Positions 45,023-55,040 of a DNA stretch of 64,000 nucleotides are shown here, in pieces. Positions within the stretch are counted from its first letter, which is position 1; every line of letters starts with the position of its first letter. The notes beneath the pieces are model-generated. The model did not search any database, was not told where the DNA came from, and worked only from the letters and a program-made list of their open reading frames with translations. The stretch comes from Marinobacter sp. S6332. GTDB taxonomy: Bacteria > Pseudomonadota > Gammaproteobacteria > Pseudomonadales > Oleiphilaceae. Location of the stretch: positions 186,001 to 250,000 of the forward strand of contig NZ_JALKAP010000001.1 of the NCBI RefSeq assembly GCF_023016045.1. The letters are read 5' to 3'. The translations under genes were made by a program, and so were the position numbers.

Positions 45023-45963
45023 CCCAGGCCATGCTCCAGAAGCGCATTCACGGTAGTGGTATAGGGGGCGCCAATTCCGAGTTCATTGGAGCGGCGAAGC
45101 ACTGCCCCGGCGATGCCATCCAGCTCAAGAGGGCGGCCCTTTTCCTTATCGACCAGCATAGATGTTTTGATTGCGTTGAAGCTGCTGATCAGTGCGAACA
45201 TCTCGTCAACATCGGCTTTGCCAAGCTCCACGCCGTCGGCCTTTGCGGCTGCGGCGGCTTCCGCCATCATGCCCTGCACGATTTGGCTGAACCGGGGGTG
45301 TCGGGTCAGGCTTTGCGTATCCAGCCCGGTGAGGGCAGAGATCGGATTGACCCCATTGTTGATCACCAGCTTACGCCACAATTCAGAGCGAATATTATCC
45401 GACACCATTGACGGAATGCCGGCCTTCTCAAACGCGGTCTGCAGAATTTCCAGAAGCGGGCGACGGGCGTCCTGCTCATCCGGAACCACCGGCCACTCGC
45501 CCATAATAATCTGCGCGACGCCTTCCGCTTCAACAACGCCGGGCCCAACGATATGGCCACCGATGCGCACAGCCAGGCCACCAAGAACCCGGCTCTCGCC
45601 AAGCCTTTTGGCAATCAAAGGTTCGTTATCCACCCCGTTTTGCAACGACAGAACAGGCACATCACTTTGTGCCAGCCAGAGGCCCAGCTCATCCAGCACG
45701 GCCTTTGTGGCGGTGGACTTTAACGCAATGACAACAACATCAAAGTCCCCGGGCTGGTAATCCTGCATCAACGTAGCATGATCAACTGCGGGAACCCGAC
45801 ACTCTATCTGACGATTCTCATAATGAACCAGTAGGCCCTTTTTCTTCAGGGCCGCAAGGTGTGCTCCACGGGCCGTAAGAACAACCCGGTGGCCGGCCTC
45901 AGATAACCGCGCTGCGTAGTATCCACCAACACCACCTGCGCCGACCATCAGGATGCTGAGCAT
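45019..45963 (-). CDS. panE: 2-dehydropantoate 2-reductase
   Basis: The start is the ATG at 45963, nine bases after GAGGT; 314 residues. The N-terminal Rossmann site is MVGAGGVGGYYAARLSEAG; LSLQNGVDN and LWRKLVINNGVNPISAL hold the catalytic Lys region of ketopantoate reductases. It reduces 2-dehydropantoate to pantoate with NADPH for pantothenate and CoA synthesis. Paralogues of this family sometimes act on other 2-oxo acids. Confidence 0.85.
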   Translation of the reverse strand: MLSILMVGAGGVGGYYAARLSEAGHRVVLTARGAHLAALKKKGLLVHYENRQIECRVPAVDHATLMQDYQPGDFDVVVIALKSTATKAVLDELGLWLAQSDVPVLSLQNGVDNEPLIAKRLGESRVLGGLAVRIGGHIVGPGVVEAEGVAQIIMGEWPVVPDEQDARRPLLEILQTAFEKAGIPSMVSDNIRSELWRKLVINNGVNPISALTGLDTQSLTRHPRFSQIVQGMMAEAAAAAKADGVELGKADVDEMFALISSFNAIKTSMLVDKEKGRPLELDGIAGAVLRRSNELGIGAPYTTTVNALLEHGLG

Positions 45964-46039
45964 AAGCAATAGACCTCTTTGTCCTGTTTCTTCAATCTCC
46001 CAGTTTTAACACGAAGATAGAAGCAAGCACACAAGACAC

Positions 46040-46342
46040 TTAAACAAACTTACCGCCCAAGGTGCCCAGGCCCTGATAACGCACGGTGAAAGCATCACCT
46101 TTCTCAACCTGAACCGCCGCCGTGATAGCACCGATCATGATAAAACTGCCAGCCGGCAAGCTCTCTCCACGCTCCCCCATCATGTTGGCTAGCATGGCTA
46201 CCGAAGCAGCCGGGTGCCCCAATACCGCAGCTCCCGCACCGGTCTGAATCACTTCTCCGTTGGTTTCCATCACCACGCCGATGGTCTTCAGGTCTCCATC
46301 TGCAACATCGGCCATGCGCCCGCCGGTTACGAAACGGCTGGT
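46040..46342 (-). pseudogene. C-terminal remnant of 4-oxalocrotonate decarboxylase (dmpH/xylI-like)
   Basis: About 100 residues remain of a protein normally about 260 long. [40 protein letters not shown] and [18 protein letters not shown] align by eye with the end of XylI/DmpH, which decarboxylates 2-oxo-3-hexenedioate in the meta-cleavage pathway. The frame meets a stop codon at 46345-46343 just upstream, where the sequence switches to the aldolase fragment in a different frame. The natural stop at 46040 is kept. This is a deletion remnant, not a working gene. Confidence 0.85.
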
Positions 46343-46511
46343 TCAGGTGATCAACCGTACCAATCCCCGGTAGAAGCAGTGCAGAGATCCTGACGTTATT
46401 CATTTTCGGCACCACCGCGCGGAGATACTCCTCATCGCTGTGGGCCGGAAAGCCATAGTTCAGTGAGCGTCCACCCAAGCCATCACCGTGGGTGACTTCG
46501 ATCAGGAAACT
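46341..46511 (-). pseudogene. internal remnant of 4-hydroxy-2-oxovalerate aldolase (dmpG/xylK-like)
   Basis: About 57 residues: [39 protein letters not shown] and [16 protein letters not shown]. These match the region near residues 45-105 of the DmpG/XylK/BphI aldolase, including the conserved HGDGL and LLLPGIGT. The start and the remaining two thirds are missing. Gene order (aldolase then decarboxylase) is that of the dmp and related operons, so one deletion from mid-dmpG to mid-dmpH explains the junction at about 46341. Confidence 0.82.
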
Positions 46512-46973
46512 GGCGACTTCTATGTGGAAATGGAGTGGATTGATTCTTTTGAAGTGGAGATTTGCCAGACTAAACTGGGGCAAATGGATGAGCCAGCGTG
46601 CTGGGCGCTGCTGGGCTATGCATGCGCCTATACATCCTCGTTCATGGGGCGTGAAATCATTTTCCGTGAAACCGGTGCTGGTAAAGAAGTGATCGCACGC
46701 AGTGTACACTTGCGCAGTGAAAGGGCTGACAGGCCGTTTGTTGCCGTCAATTGTGCCGCCATACCACCGGACCTTATTGAATCCGAACTTTTTGGCGTTG
46801 AAAAAGGCGCCTTTACCGGTGCTAACCAATCCCGCCCGGGCCGATTTGAACGAGCTGATAAAGGCACGATTTTTCTGGATGAAGTGGTCGAACTGACACC
46901 CCGAGCGCAGGCTTCGCCTCAATCCTCGGAGTTTATCGATGACGCGGGTCAGGTAGTCTCCGGCGATTCGTAA
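46488..46973 (+). pseudogene. internally deleted XylR/DmpR-type sigma-54 activator
   Basis: From about 46518 the frame reads [38 protein letters not shown] and MGREIIF, the end of a V4R sensor domain. At about 46665-46680 it jumps to AAA+ sequence: [14 protein letters not shown] (Walker A, with the usual leading Gly replaced by Arg), [20 protein letters not shown] (GAFTGA follows) and GTIFLDEV (Walker B-like). It leaves the family after LTPRAQA at about 46913 and stops at 46973. The sensor N-terminus, inter-domain linker, rest of the ATPase and the DNA-binding domain are gone. The first codons are antisense to the aldolase remnant. Confidence 0.85.
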
Positions 46974-47178
46974 CAAGGTGGGCCCGCACTGGCTTCTCGG
47001 CTCAAAAAAGCCGGCATACTGCAGAAAATTTGAAAGCACCAATGACTCAGGTGAGTTGGCTTACACAATTAACATGTCTGTTCCTTAGCCAAGGCTCGGA
47101 AATCGGGTAGGCAGGTTCCTGGTTTCAGTTTGCGTTACAATGTAGAACTCCAACACATTTTTTGCAGCATCTGCCCAC

Positions 47179-49956
47179 ATGATCCGACACCTCCTGCTCA
47201 GTATACTGCTCCTTTTGTCCGCCTCTGTGCTGGCTGCAGGCACACAACAATCAGCATCTCCCCGCAACGTCGGCTTCTATTACGGCAACGAAGCACCGAT
47301 AGGCAGCCTATACGCTTACGACTGGCTAGTGCTGCAGGCTGACCAAACCTCGAATGCCCGCCTCGACCTATTGAGCCAAGGCGAAACCCGCCCAATCTTA
47401 TACCTGAGCGCAGGAGAAATGGCCCGGTCACACCAAGCAGCCAAAAGCCTACAAAGCGACTGGGTGCTGGGGGAGAACAAAGCTTGGAAGAGCGAGGTTT
47501 TGGACATACGCCGGGCCGATGTTCGGAGTTTCATGATGGAGCAGTTAATCGCTCCGGAAATGGCCCGTGGGTTTCAAGGCGTTTTTCTGGATACGCTAGA
47601 CAGCCATCTTCTTACCTCTGAGGGCAAAGAAAACCAGCAAGCTTTCGCCCAGTCTCAGGGGCTGCTGATCGCGGATATTCGTAACCGTTTCCCACAAAGC
47701 CGCATCATCATAAACCGTGGTTTCCACTTGCCCGAACATGTCCATAAGCTAGTAGATGCATTAGCGTTCGAATCCTGGCGCCACGGCTATGAAGCTGGCG
47801 GCCGTCGCTACCACAGTGTTCCTGAGAATAGCCGTGAATGGCTCTCCGGCCAGCTTGCCCACTGGCGCGAGGTGCATCCGAATACCCCGGTCATTGCCAT
47901 CGACTACGCGAAAAACATGGAAGACACCCAAGAGCAGTCTCAAGTGCTCGCGCAGGAGGGTTTCATTCCCTATATTTCCGATCACAACCTGAACCGACTT
48001 GGCCCCACGCAACCGCCAGTACATAAGCGGCATGTTTTGGTGTTCCATGATCTACCGGAGCATCAGGTTGATCAAAGTGCCGCCCACCGGCGCCTCGGCA
48101 TTTTGCTAGAACGCCTTGGGCTTGTACCTGTTTACCGTTCAACCCTGCAGCCTTTTTTGCAAGAGCCGCTGGATGACCGCTACGCAGGCATAGTGGTCTG
48201 GTGGGAAGCCAACGCTAAAAAAACCGGTTTCTGCCGCTGGCTCAGCGGATGGCAATCGCCAGAAATGCCGGTGGTTACTTTCGGGCTTACGCCAACAAAC
48301 ACCCAATGTCGAAATCTGATGCAAAGCCAGCGCGTGGCTTTGCCAAACGGAGATCTCGAAACCTCACCCATACATTCTTCTATGGGCAATTATGAAAGTA
48401 CACGCTTACCTAAAGCGGTTACAGGACCATTGCCGCAGGCATCCCCTGCTGACCACTGGCTCAGCGCAACAGATATAACCGGCACCCGTTTCAGCCCGGT
48501 TTATACCCACTCTGAAGGCGGCGTGGCCGTTTTACCATTCATTTTTGAGAGAGGCCCGGAGGATGAGGCATTCTGGCTTTTCGACCCTTTCGAATTTCTG
48601 AAACAGGCTCTTAAACTGCCAGCACTTCCGGCAATCGACAGCACCACCGAAAGTGGCAGACGTATACTGACTGCGCATATTGACGGCGACGGTCTAGTAT
48701 CCCGGGCGGAACTGCCCGGTAGCCCATTGGGCTCGGACGCCATTGCGCAGCGCATTCTTAAGGTCTTCGATATTCCCCATACAGCTTCAGTGATTGAAGC
48801 GGAAACTTCGCCGGAAGGCCTCTATCCAGGCGTCAGCCAAGAGGCAGAAGCAAGTGCCCGTGCTATTTTCCGGATGGACAATGTGGAAGTTGCTTCACAT
48901 TCATACAGCCATCCTTTCTTCTGGCGTATGATTGAGGGCGGAGCGGGGAGCGCCCCGAACCCGGAGGACACCCTTTACGGATACTCGATGAATATACCCG
49001 GGTACACCCCGTCTCTGGTTCGGGAAATTCGCGACTCGGTCAGTTACATCAACGAACGTTTGGCACCCAATGATAAACCCGTGTCTATGTTTCTCTGGAC
49101 CGGAGATGCCCGCCCAGGGCCCGAGGCGCTGAGAATTACCCGGGAAATGGGATTACTCAATGTGAACGGGGGCGACACCCACCCACTGCCTTACGATTCT
49201 GAATTGGCTGGTGTTTGGCCCGATGCGCGCCCTGTGGGTGACGAGTTACAGGTCTATGCCGCCGTAATGAATGAGAATGTGTACACAGATCTATGGACCG
49301 GCCCGTTTTACGGTTTCCGCAACGTTATTGAGACCTTCCGGATTTTGGAAGCCAACAACCGCCTGAAACCCATCAGCATCTATTACCACTTTTATTCCGG
49401 CACCAAACCCGAAGCACTCAGGGCTCTGGAAGAGGTCTACACCTATGCACTTTCCCAGCCGGTAACCCCTATGTATTTGAGTGACTACGCCAAGCGTGTA
49501 CAGGGACAATACTATTCGGTTCTCCTGAAGCCTGATGAACACAGTTTTCGTTGGCGCGGTATACGCCCACCTTCAACGGTACGCATTAGTCAGGACCAGT
49601 ACCCCGACATGTCACTCAGCCGTGGCGTCGCAGGCTTTCATGACACAGGTAAGCTGCGCTTCGTACACCTCTTGGGAAATGACCCATTGTTAGTTCTTTC
49701 CCCAGACCCTGTAGTTGGGCCTGTACTGGATTCCGCAAACGCACAAATCGTACAATGGCAACGCGAGCAGCGAGACAGGCGCTGGTATATAACACTGCAA
49801 TTTGAAGGCTATCAACCACTGGACTTTACCCTTTCAGGTACATCTCAATGTTCTGTAAAAGAACAGCAGCTGTCGATTAGCAAAGACTCCAACAGGCGTC
49901 TTCACTTCCGTGCTGCAGAGCAAAACCGTGGCCGGTTTGAGATGGAGTGCCACTGA
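47179..49956 (+). CDS. pelA: Pel polysaccharide hydrolase/deacetylase PelA
   Basis: The protein has 925 residues (P. aeruginosa PelA is about 948). Signal peptide 1-20. The N-terminal glycoside hydrolase-like domain has GVFLDTLD (D138) and LAFESW (E198), positions matching the catalytic acids of PelA. A flavodoxin-like middle is followed by the deacetylase: LTAHIDGDG (D502, D504) and SHSYSHPF (H574, H578) give the Asp-His-His metal site. It deacetylates Pel in the periplasm, needed for export and cationic charge. First gene of pelABCDEFG; no strong ribosome site precedes the ATG. Confidence 0.93.
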   Translation: MIRHLLLSILLLLSASVLAAGTQQSASPRNVGFYYGNEAPIGSLYAYDWLVLQADQTSNARLDLLSQGETRPILYLSAGEMARSHQAAKSLQSDWVLGENKAWKSEVLDIRRADVRSFMMEQLIAPEMARGFQGVFLDTLDSHLLTSEGKENQQAFAQSQGLLIADIRNRFPQSRIIINRGFHLPEHVHKLVDALAFESWRHGYEAGGRRYHSVPENSREWLSGQLAHWREVHPNTPVIAIDYAKNMEDTQEQSQVLAQEGFIPYISDHNLNRLGPTQPPVHKRHVLVFHDLPEHQVDQSAAHRRLGILLERLGLVPVYRSTLQPFLQEPLDDRYAGIVVWWEANAKKTGFCRWLSGWQSPEMPVVTFGLTPTNTQCRNLMQSQRVALPNGDLETSPIHSSMGNYESTRLPKAVTGPLPQASPADHWLSATDITGTRFSPVYTHSEGGVAVLPFIFERGPEDEAFWLFDPFEFLKQALKLPALPAIDSTTESGRRILTAHIDGDGLVSRAELPGSPLGSDAIAQRILKVFDIPHTASVIEAETSPEGLYPGVSQEAEASARAIFRMDNVEVASHSYSHPFFWRMIEGGAGSAPNPEDTLYGYSMNIPGYTPSLVREIRDSVSYINERLAPNDKPVSMFLWTGDARPGPEALRITREMGLLNVNGGDTHPLPYDSELAGVWPDARPVGDELQVYAAVMNENVYTDLWTGPFYGFRNVIETFRILEANNRLKPISIYYHFYSGTKPEALRALEEVYTYALSQPVTPMYLSDYAKRVQGQYYSVLLKPDEHSFRWRGIRPPSTVRISQDQYPDMSLSRGVAGFHDTGKLRFVHLLGNDPLLVLSPDPVVGPVLDSANAQIVQWQREQRDRRWYITLQFEGYQPLDFTLSGTSQCSVKEQQLSISKDSNRRLHFRAAEQNRGRFEMECH

Positions 49957-49959
49957 TTC

Positions 49960-52900
49960 ATGCGCCACCGCAAGCCTGCCTTTTTTAGCCTCCCAGCCTT
50001 GCTGGCTTTGGCTGGCCTGCTTTTGGTGACCTTGTACTTGCTGTTTCCACGGCAGGCAGCCTTTGAGGATCCCCGTTATCTTGAGGCTCCGGATAGCATT
50101 TCTCTGGCCTATCTTGAAACGCTATTGAAATCCGATTCAGGCAACCAAAAACTGCGCCTCAACTTGAGCAGAATGCAGCAAAAAGCCGGTCAACCTAACA
50201 AAGCCATGAACACACTGGCGCCCTTGCTCGATAACGCCCAAGTCCCGCTCCAAGCCATGTCCATCCAAACGGAGCTTCTCCGGAGTGAGTTTTTCCGGGC
50301 CGAGACCGATGCGGACCGATCGCAGCTTCGGGGCCAGCTTGCGTCTACGCTTGAGCAGGCTTTTGACCAGGGCTACTCGACTGTTGATAAACGGGCGCTT
50401 GCCACCAACGTTCTACCGCTGCTTACCGCTAGCGAACAGTTGGCTGCGTACCAGCAACTTTTTAAGCAGACTACCGGCATTGCAAGGTTCCGGCTGGGGC
50501 AGGATATTGCGAACCTTCAGGAAGCCACCGGCAACCCGAACAGCGCGAAAGACACCCTTGGCACCATCTTTCCGCTGGTTCCAACCGACGAAGAAAACGC
50601 ATTTATTCGCAACCTGATTCGGCTAGAGCTGGCCACAGGAAACGCAGGCAATGCACTGAAACTATTTCAAGAAACTCACGAGGGCACCAGTCTGAACCCG
50701 CAACAGTTGCGCGAAGGCATACGCCTTGCCGATCTTGCAGGTGAGCCGGAAGCAAGTGGAAGCTGGCTTGCTTTGCTGGCGCAGAAAGAGCCCGACGACA
50801 TAGATGTACAACGCCGATTCCTCATGTTGCAGCTAGGACGCGGCGACCTCCGCGAGGCCCTGACTACTATCAAACGCATGGAAAACAGTGGCCGTGCATT
50901 GGCCAGCTCCGATAGGGAACGCATTGCCAAGGTATATGAATGGAACAGCATGCCCTCGGAAGCTCTGAGCTATTGGCGCGACCTGTTTCTTAGCCAGACT
51001 CCGGAAGACACTTCTTCAATTGCCTATGATCGCGCCACCAGCTTGGCTAGCGGCCTGTTCCGGTGGCCCACACTTGTCGAACTGTTAAAGGTTCGCGCCG
51101 CCCGTAAGCAACTGAGCCCGGAAGGCTATAACCAGCTTACCGACGCTCTCATTAGTACCGGTGACATGAGCAATGCCGATCAATATCTAACACAAGGAAT
51201 AGCCCGCTTCCCCGAAAACGCTGCCTTGCGGCAGCGCCGATTTGTATTACTTGTGAACAGTCGCCGCTTTAAAGACGCGATCAGTATGCTGCAAGCTGCT
51301 CCCTCACTGACAGACGAAGAAAAAGTACGGCTCGCCAACTTACATTGGCGTACGCGGGATCCGGAGTCAGCACTGACTGCATTGGAATTTATACCAGAAA
51401 GCCCCGAGCTGGCTCAGGAAGCAGAGGCCATGCGTTGGGACCTCGCCATCATGCTAAACCGCAAAGATCTACTCAAACAATTCTATGAACGCAGTGCTAA
51501 ACAGCCAGTTGATGGGATACCCGAAGAACTCAGAGATCGCATAATCACACTCTCTTGGCAATTTGGCTCCCCCGACGAATCCCTTGCTTTGAGCCGCCAG
51601 CAATATCGCGAGACCGGAGAGTTGCGCTACCTCATCACCATGGCAGAGCTGCAGAATTCTCTGAACCAGTGGGATGAGCTGGCCGAATCGCTCGCGCAAT
51701 GGGATAGCACATTTTCTCAAGCCTCGAATGACCCTCGATTTTGGGTACTGACAGCAAGGTTGCACCAAGCCCACAACAAGCCCGAGGCCGCCCAAAAAGC
51801 GTTTTTAGCAGCCGCCACGCTGGCACCGGATAACAGCAGCCTGCTGATTAACTGGGGTTGGTTTTTACTGAGCCGACCCAGCCTGCTGCCTGGCCAACTA
51901 CCGCAGATTCTAGCCACACTGGCCGACTACCACTCCGCAGACACCTATCCGCTGCAGATATATGGACACCTTGCATTGAATGAACCGGAATTGGCCGAGG
52001 TTTGGCTAGCAGAAGCTCGCAAGGAGCTCAGCGGCGACCCCTCGCAATTGCTTTCGCTGTCTGACTATGCCCGCAATAATGGCGCGCGGTCTGAAGCCGA
52101 GGCACTGCGGCAATACGCAGTCCTCATCACCGGGAAGCTGGAGAAGCCAGATCCAGAGGTCCTTACCCAGCTACACAGTGTTCTGAGGGATCCCATTCAG
52201 GAACCCGTAGGGCCCGTTTACCGATTTGATAACCGAGCACTACAAGCAAGCGCACAGATACTCGATCTTGGCGGTTTCTCAGTACACACAGCCGGGGTGA
52301 CCGGACAATTCAGCCACGACCGCTACCGCTGGCTCTTTTCCGCAGAGCATAGCAGCGCTCAAAACCAAGGCTTACTGCTAGCACGCCCTGAACCGACAGA
52401 AAGTGGTCGCCTGCAGTGGCAGACCAACAATCAGAACCTTCTATTGAGCACCGAACTTAGCACTTACCGCCTTGCCAGTGGCGACAAGCTGTCGGCCGCT
52501 TTTGAGCTTACAACCCAGCCCTCGGACCGTTTTACTCTGGGCGCCGGTCTGGCGTTCAACGAACGTGTAACCAACAGTGCCGAAGCCTGGTGGTTAACAT
52601 CGGCCAACCGGGCCTCAGTTTCTGGCAGTTACGCTCCTTGGCCAAGGCTGGAGCTTACCGGTGAAATTGACTATATCACTGTAGATGAAGCCTTCGGCGG
52701 CGAGATTGGCACTGGCTACAACACCGACCTGCTTGCTACTTACAGCCTGCTCCGAAACGACCCGGCTTGGCGGATTTCACTCGGGTATCAAAGCCGCCAG
52801 CTGAATTTGAGCAACAGCCTAAGCGCCGGCACCCTTGCCAAACTGAGCGTACCTCTAGCACCCGACGAGCTATTAACCGATGACTATCGGCGCATCGGGC

Positions 52901-53154
52901 TCACATCCCAGTGGTCCCATGGGGAGCCTCAGGCCCTGAACCGAACCGCTCCATCGCCACGATTGTTTTTCGCACTGGACAGCGGTTATGTATTATCCAC
53001 CTCAAGCTTCGACTTTGGCGCCCGCATGGGCCTCGGCTGGCGTATTGCGGGTGATGATGAGCTGGCGTTTTCTGCTGGCTATAGCACCGACAGTCTGGAC
53101 GGTCAGTCCCGTGCAGATGCCAAATTAACGTATACCCTTTATTTGGGCCATTAA
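49960..53154 (+). CDS. pelB: Pel export outer-membrane TPR/porin PelB
   Basis: The protein has 1064 residues (P. aeruginosa about 1190). One N-terminal helix (FSLPALLALAGLLLVTLYLL) anchors a long run of TPR helices (about 60-740) in the periplasm. The last 300 residues are alternating beta strands ending LTYTLYLGH, an outer-membrane barrel. TPRs bind PelA; the barrel is the Pel exit. It starts 3 bases after pelA ends. Confidence 0.92.
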   Translation: MRHRKPAFFSLPALLALAGLLLVTLYLLFPRQAAFEDPRYLEAPDSISLAYLETLLKSDSGNQKLRLNLSRMQQKAGQPNKAMNTLAPLLDNAQVPLQAMSIQTELLRSEFFRAETDADRSQLRGQLASTLEQAFDQGYSTVDKRALATNVLPLLTASEQLAAYQQLFKQTTGIARFRLGQDIANLQEATGNPNSAKDTLGTIFPLVPTDEENAFIRNLIRLELATGNAGNALKLFQETHEGTSLNPQQLREGIRLADLAGEPEASGSWLALLAQKEPDDIDVQRRFLMLQLGRGDLREALTTIKRMENSGRALASSDRERIAKVYEWNSMPSEALSYWRDLFLSQTPEDTSSIAYDRATSLASGLFRWPTLVELLKVRAARKQLSPEGYNQLTDALISTGDMSNADQYLTQGIARFPENAALRQRRFVLLVNSRRFKDAISMLQAAPSLTDEEKVRLANLHWRTRDPESALTALEFIPESPELAQEAEAMRWDLAIMLNRKDLLKQFYERSAKQPVDGIPEELRDRIITLSWQFGSPDESLALSRQQYRETGELRYLITMAELQNSLNQWDELAESLAQWDSTFSQASNDPRFWVLTARLHQAHNKPEAAQKAFLAAATLAPDNSSLLINWGWFLLSRPSLLPGQLPQILATLADYHSADTYPLQIYGHLALNEPELAEVWLAEARKELSGDPSQLLSLSDYARNNGARSEAEALRQYAVLITGKLEKPDPEVLTQLHSVLRDPIQEPVGPVYRFDNRALQASAQILDLGGFSVHTAGVTGQFSHDRYRWLFSAEHSSAQNQGLLLARPEPTESGRLQWQTNNQNLLLSTELSTYRLASGDKLSAAFELTTQPSDRFTLGAGLAFNERVTNSAEAWWLTSANRASVSGSYAPWPRLELTGEIDYITVDEAFGGEIGTGYNTDLLATYSLLRNDPAWRISLGYQSRQLNLSNSLSAGTLAKLSVPLAPDELLTDDYRRIGLTSQWSHGEPQALNRTAPSPRLFFALDSGYVLSTSSFDFGARMGLGWRIAGDDELAFSAGYSTDSLDGQSRADAKLTYTLYLGH

Positions 53155-53168
53155 CAGGAGTTTTCATC

Positions 53169-53699
53169 ATGCTCATCCGATCCATGACACTGGTGCTGAC
53201 ACTGGCCTTTCTGGCCGGTTGCTCCGTCATGCAAAGCCAGCAAGCATCTGAGCCTGTCGACTTGAACAGCCGATTTGCGGTTATCCCGCTGGGCAATCTG
53301 TCGCAAACACCGCAGGCTGGCGACCAAGCCGCTAGCATCCTCAGTGCACTACTACGGGCGAAAGGTGCGACCGAGGTGGAGCTTTACCTGCCAGCAGACG
53401 ATAACCCGCTAATCTACGACAACCGAGCCAGACAGCAGGACGCGATCGCTGCCGCGCAGTCAGACGGCGCGGATATTATCGTTTCGGGCACTGTTGACGA
53501 ATGGCGTTACAAATCCGGGTTAGACGGTGAACCGGCTGTCGGAATCACTCTGGAGTTCCGCGACGCCGATGACAACTCGGTGCTTTGGTCTGCCACAGGC
53601 GCCCGTACAGGTTGGGGCCGTGAAGGCGTTACCGTTGCCGGGCACAAGGTCTTGGATGATCTGCTGGACGCACTGCCTGTAACCAATTCCGCGCGCTAA
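53169..53699 (+). CDS. pelC: Pel outer-membrane lipoprotein PelC
   Basis: The protein has 176 residues with lipobox LAFLAGC. PelC forms a dodecameric ring under the PelB barrel that guides the polymer. The mature domain reads FAVIPLGNLSQTPQAGDQAA, IVSGTVDEWRYKSGLDGEPA and SVLWSATGARTGWGREGVT, matching the expected fold. AGGAG lies before the ATG. Length equals the known PelC. Confidence 0.9.
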   Translation: MLIRSMTLVLTLAFLAGCSVMQSQQASEPVDLNSRFAVIPLGNLSQTPQAGDQAASILSALLRAKGATEVELYLPADDNPLIYDNRARQQDAIAAAQSDGADIIVSGTVDEWRYKSGLDGEPAVGITLEFRDADDNSVLWSATGARTGWGREGVTVAGHKVLDDLLDALPVTNSAR

Positions 53700-53705
53700 G
53701 GCATT

Positions 53706-55040
53706 ATGAAAACACCCGACGTATCCAGTGATCCGGCTCTAGCCAGTAAGCAGTCACCCATTTGGCTGAAGTGGTTTGAAACCATCGCCATCACGGTGCT
53801 GTTCATCGCTTTGGGTTTCTGGAACCGACCGGACGATCCTCTGTTTGTCAGTGACGTATTTCCATGGCCAGCACTGGTCACCCTGCTTGCAGGTTTGAGA
53901 TACGGCTTTTTCATGGCGCTTGTCTCATCCACAGTCATTCTCGCAACCGCGGGCCTGCTTCTGCGGGCAGAGCTGTTGCCCGGGAATCAGTTGCCTTACG
54001 TATGGGGTTTGGGCGTGATGGCGATCGGCCTACTTGCAGGGGAGTTTCGTGACTACTGGGACCGGCGCATCGAAAAGCTGGTAGCTGCCAACCAATATCG
54101 GCATACACGGTTAGAAGAATTCACACGCAATTTCTATCTACTGAAAGTTTCCCACGATCGTCTGGAGCAACAACTGGCTGGCAGTTCCAGCAGTCTACGC
54201 GAAGCCCTAAGGCGCCTGTACAGCGAAATATCCCATGCCCAAGGTAGCGGGCTCAATCGGGAAACCAGCGACCTGATCATGCGCCTTATGGTTCGTTACG
54301 GCCAATTACAGATCGCTGCTATTTACGCGATTGAGGAGGGTCAACTGTCGGAAACGCCGCTGACCAGCATAGGCAACTTCCAACCCATAGAAACAGATGA
54401 TCCCCTGCTAACTCATGCCCTGCAAGAGCAAACACTGGTTTCGGTGCACACGGAATATCGCGACAACCGGGACGAACTGAAAACCAAACTTTTGCTGGCT
54501 CTGCCTCTCATTGATTCCACCGGAATCATCATCGGCATGATTGCCGTAGAAGCCATGCCTTTTTTCAGCTTTCAGCCAAAAACCCTGCGCTTATTGGCTA
54601 TTTTGGCGGGGCACATGGCAGATATGATTCAGGAACAAACGAAAGTACAGCAACAATCCGCGCCGGAATGGCGTCAGTTCAAATTCCAACTTGCCCGGGT
54701 CTTGTCTGATGCTCAGGACCACGAACTACCCGGCTCCCTTGTACACCTGTCGTTTAGGGACACGACTGATGCAGCTCGGGTAATCGAGCGAATGCAACAG
54801 ATGCGCCGCGGGCTTGATGTCATAGCCTGCCCACCTGAGGCTTCGGAGAAACAAGTGGCCATATTGATGCCACTTACGGACGAACTGGGCTGCGCGGCTT
54901 ATCTGCAAAGGCTGGCAGACGATATCCGCCAACAAACTGGGCAGTCGCTGGAAGCTTTGGCACGCATCCGGCAACAGCAAATCAGCGGCACAACAGACAT
55001 CGCCCAGTGGCTTGAGAGAATCCGGAAGGAACCTACATGA
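53706..55040 (+). CDS. pelD: c-di-GMP receptor PelD
   Basis: The protein has 444 residues. Four N-terminal membrane helices (about 24-115) are followed by a coiled coil, a GAF domain (about 175-305) and a degenerate GGDEF domain. The c-di-GMP inhibitory-site motif is kept: R368-G-L-D371 in MRRGLDVI; R165 in SSLREALR fits the second binding Arg described in P. aeruginosa PelD. The GGDEF active-site signature itself is absent, so it binds but does not make c-di-GMP. It activates Pel synthesis. Confidence 0.92.
   Translation: MKTPDVSSDPALASKQSPIWLKWFETIAITVLFIALGFWNRPDDPLFVSDVFPWPALVTLLAGLRYGFFMALVSSTVILATAGLLLRAELLPGNQLPYVWGLGVMAIGLLAGEFRDYWDRRIEKLVAANQYRHTRLEEFTRNFYLLKVSHDRLEQQLAGSSSSLREALRRLYSEISHAQGSGLNRETSDLIMRLMVRYGQLQIAAIYAIEEGQLSETPLTSIGNFQPIETDDPLLTHALQEQTLVSVHTEYRDNRDELKTKLLLALPLIDSTGIIIGMIAVEAMPFFSFQPKTLRLLAILAGHMADMIQEQTKVQQQSAPEWRQFKFQLARVLSDAQDHELPGSLVHLSFRDTTDAARVIERMQQMRRGLDVIACPPEASEKQVAILMPLTDELGCAAYLQRLADDIRQQTGQSLEALARIRQQQISGTTDIAQWLERIRKEPT

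Noticed and set aside
46974-47178. TACAAT at 47136-47141 as a -10 element for pelA
   Set aside because: No matching -35 element was found at normal spacing, so the pel promoter is left unassigned.
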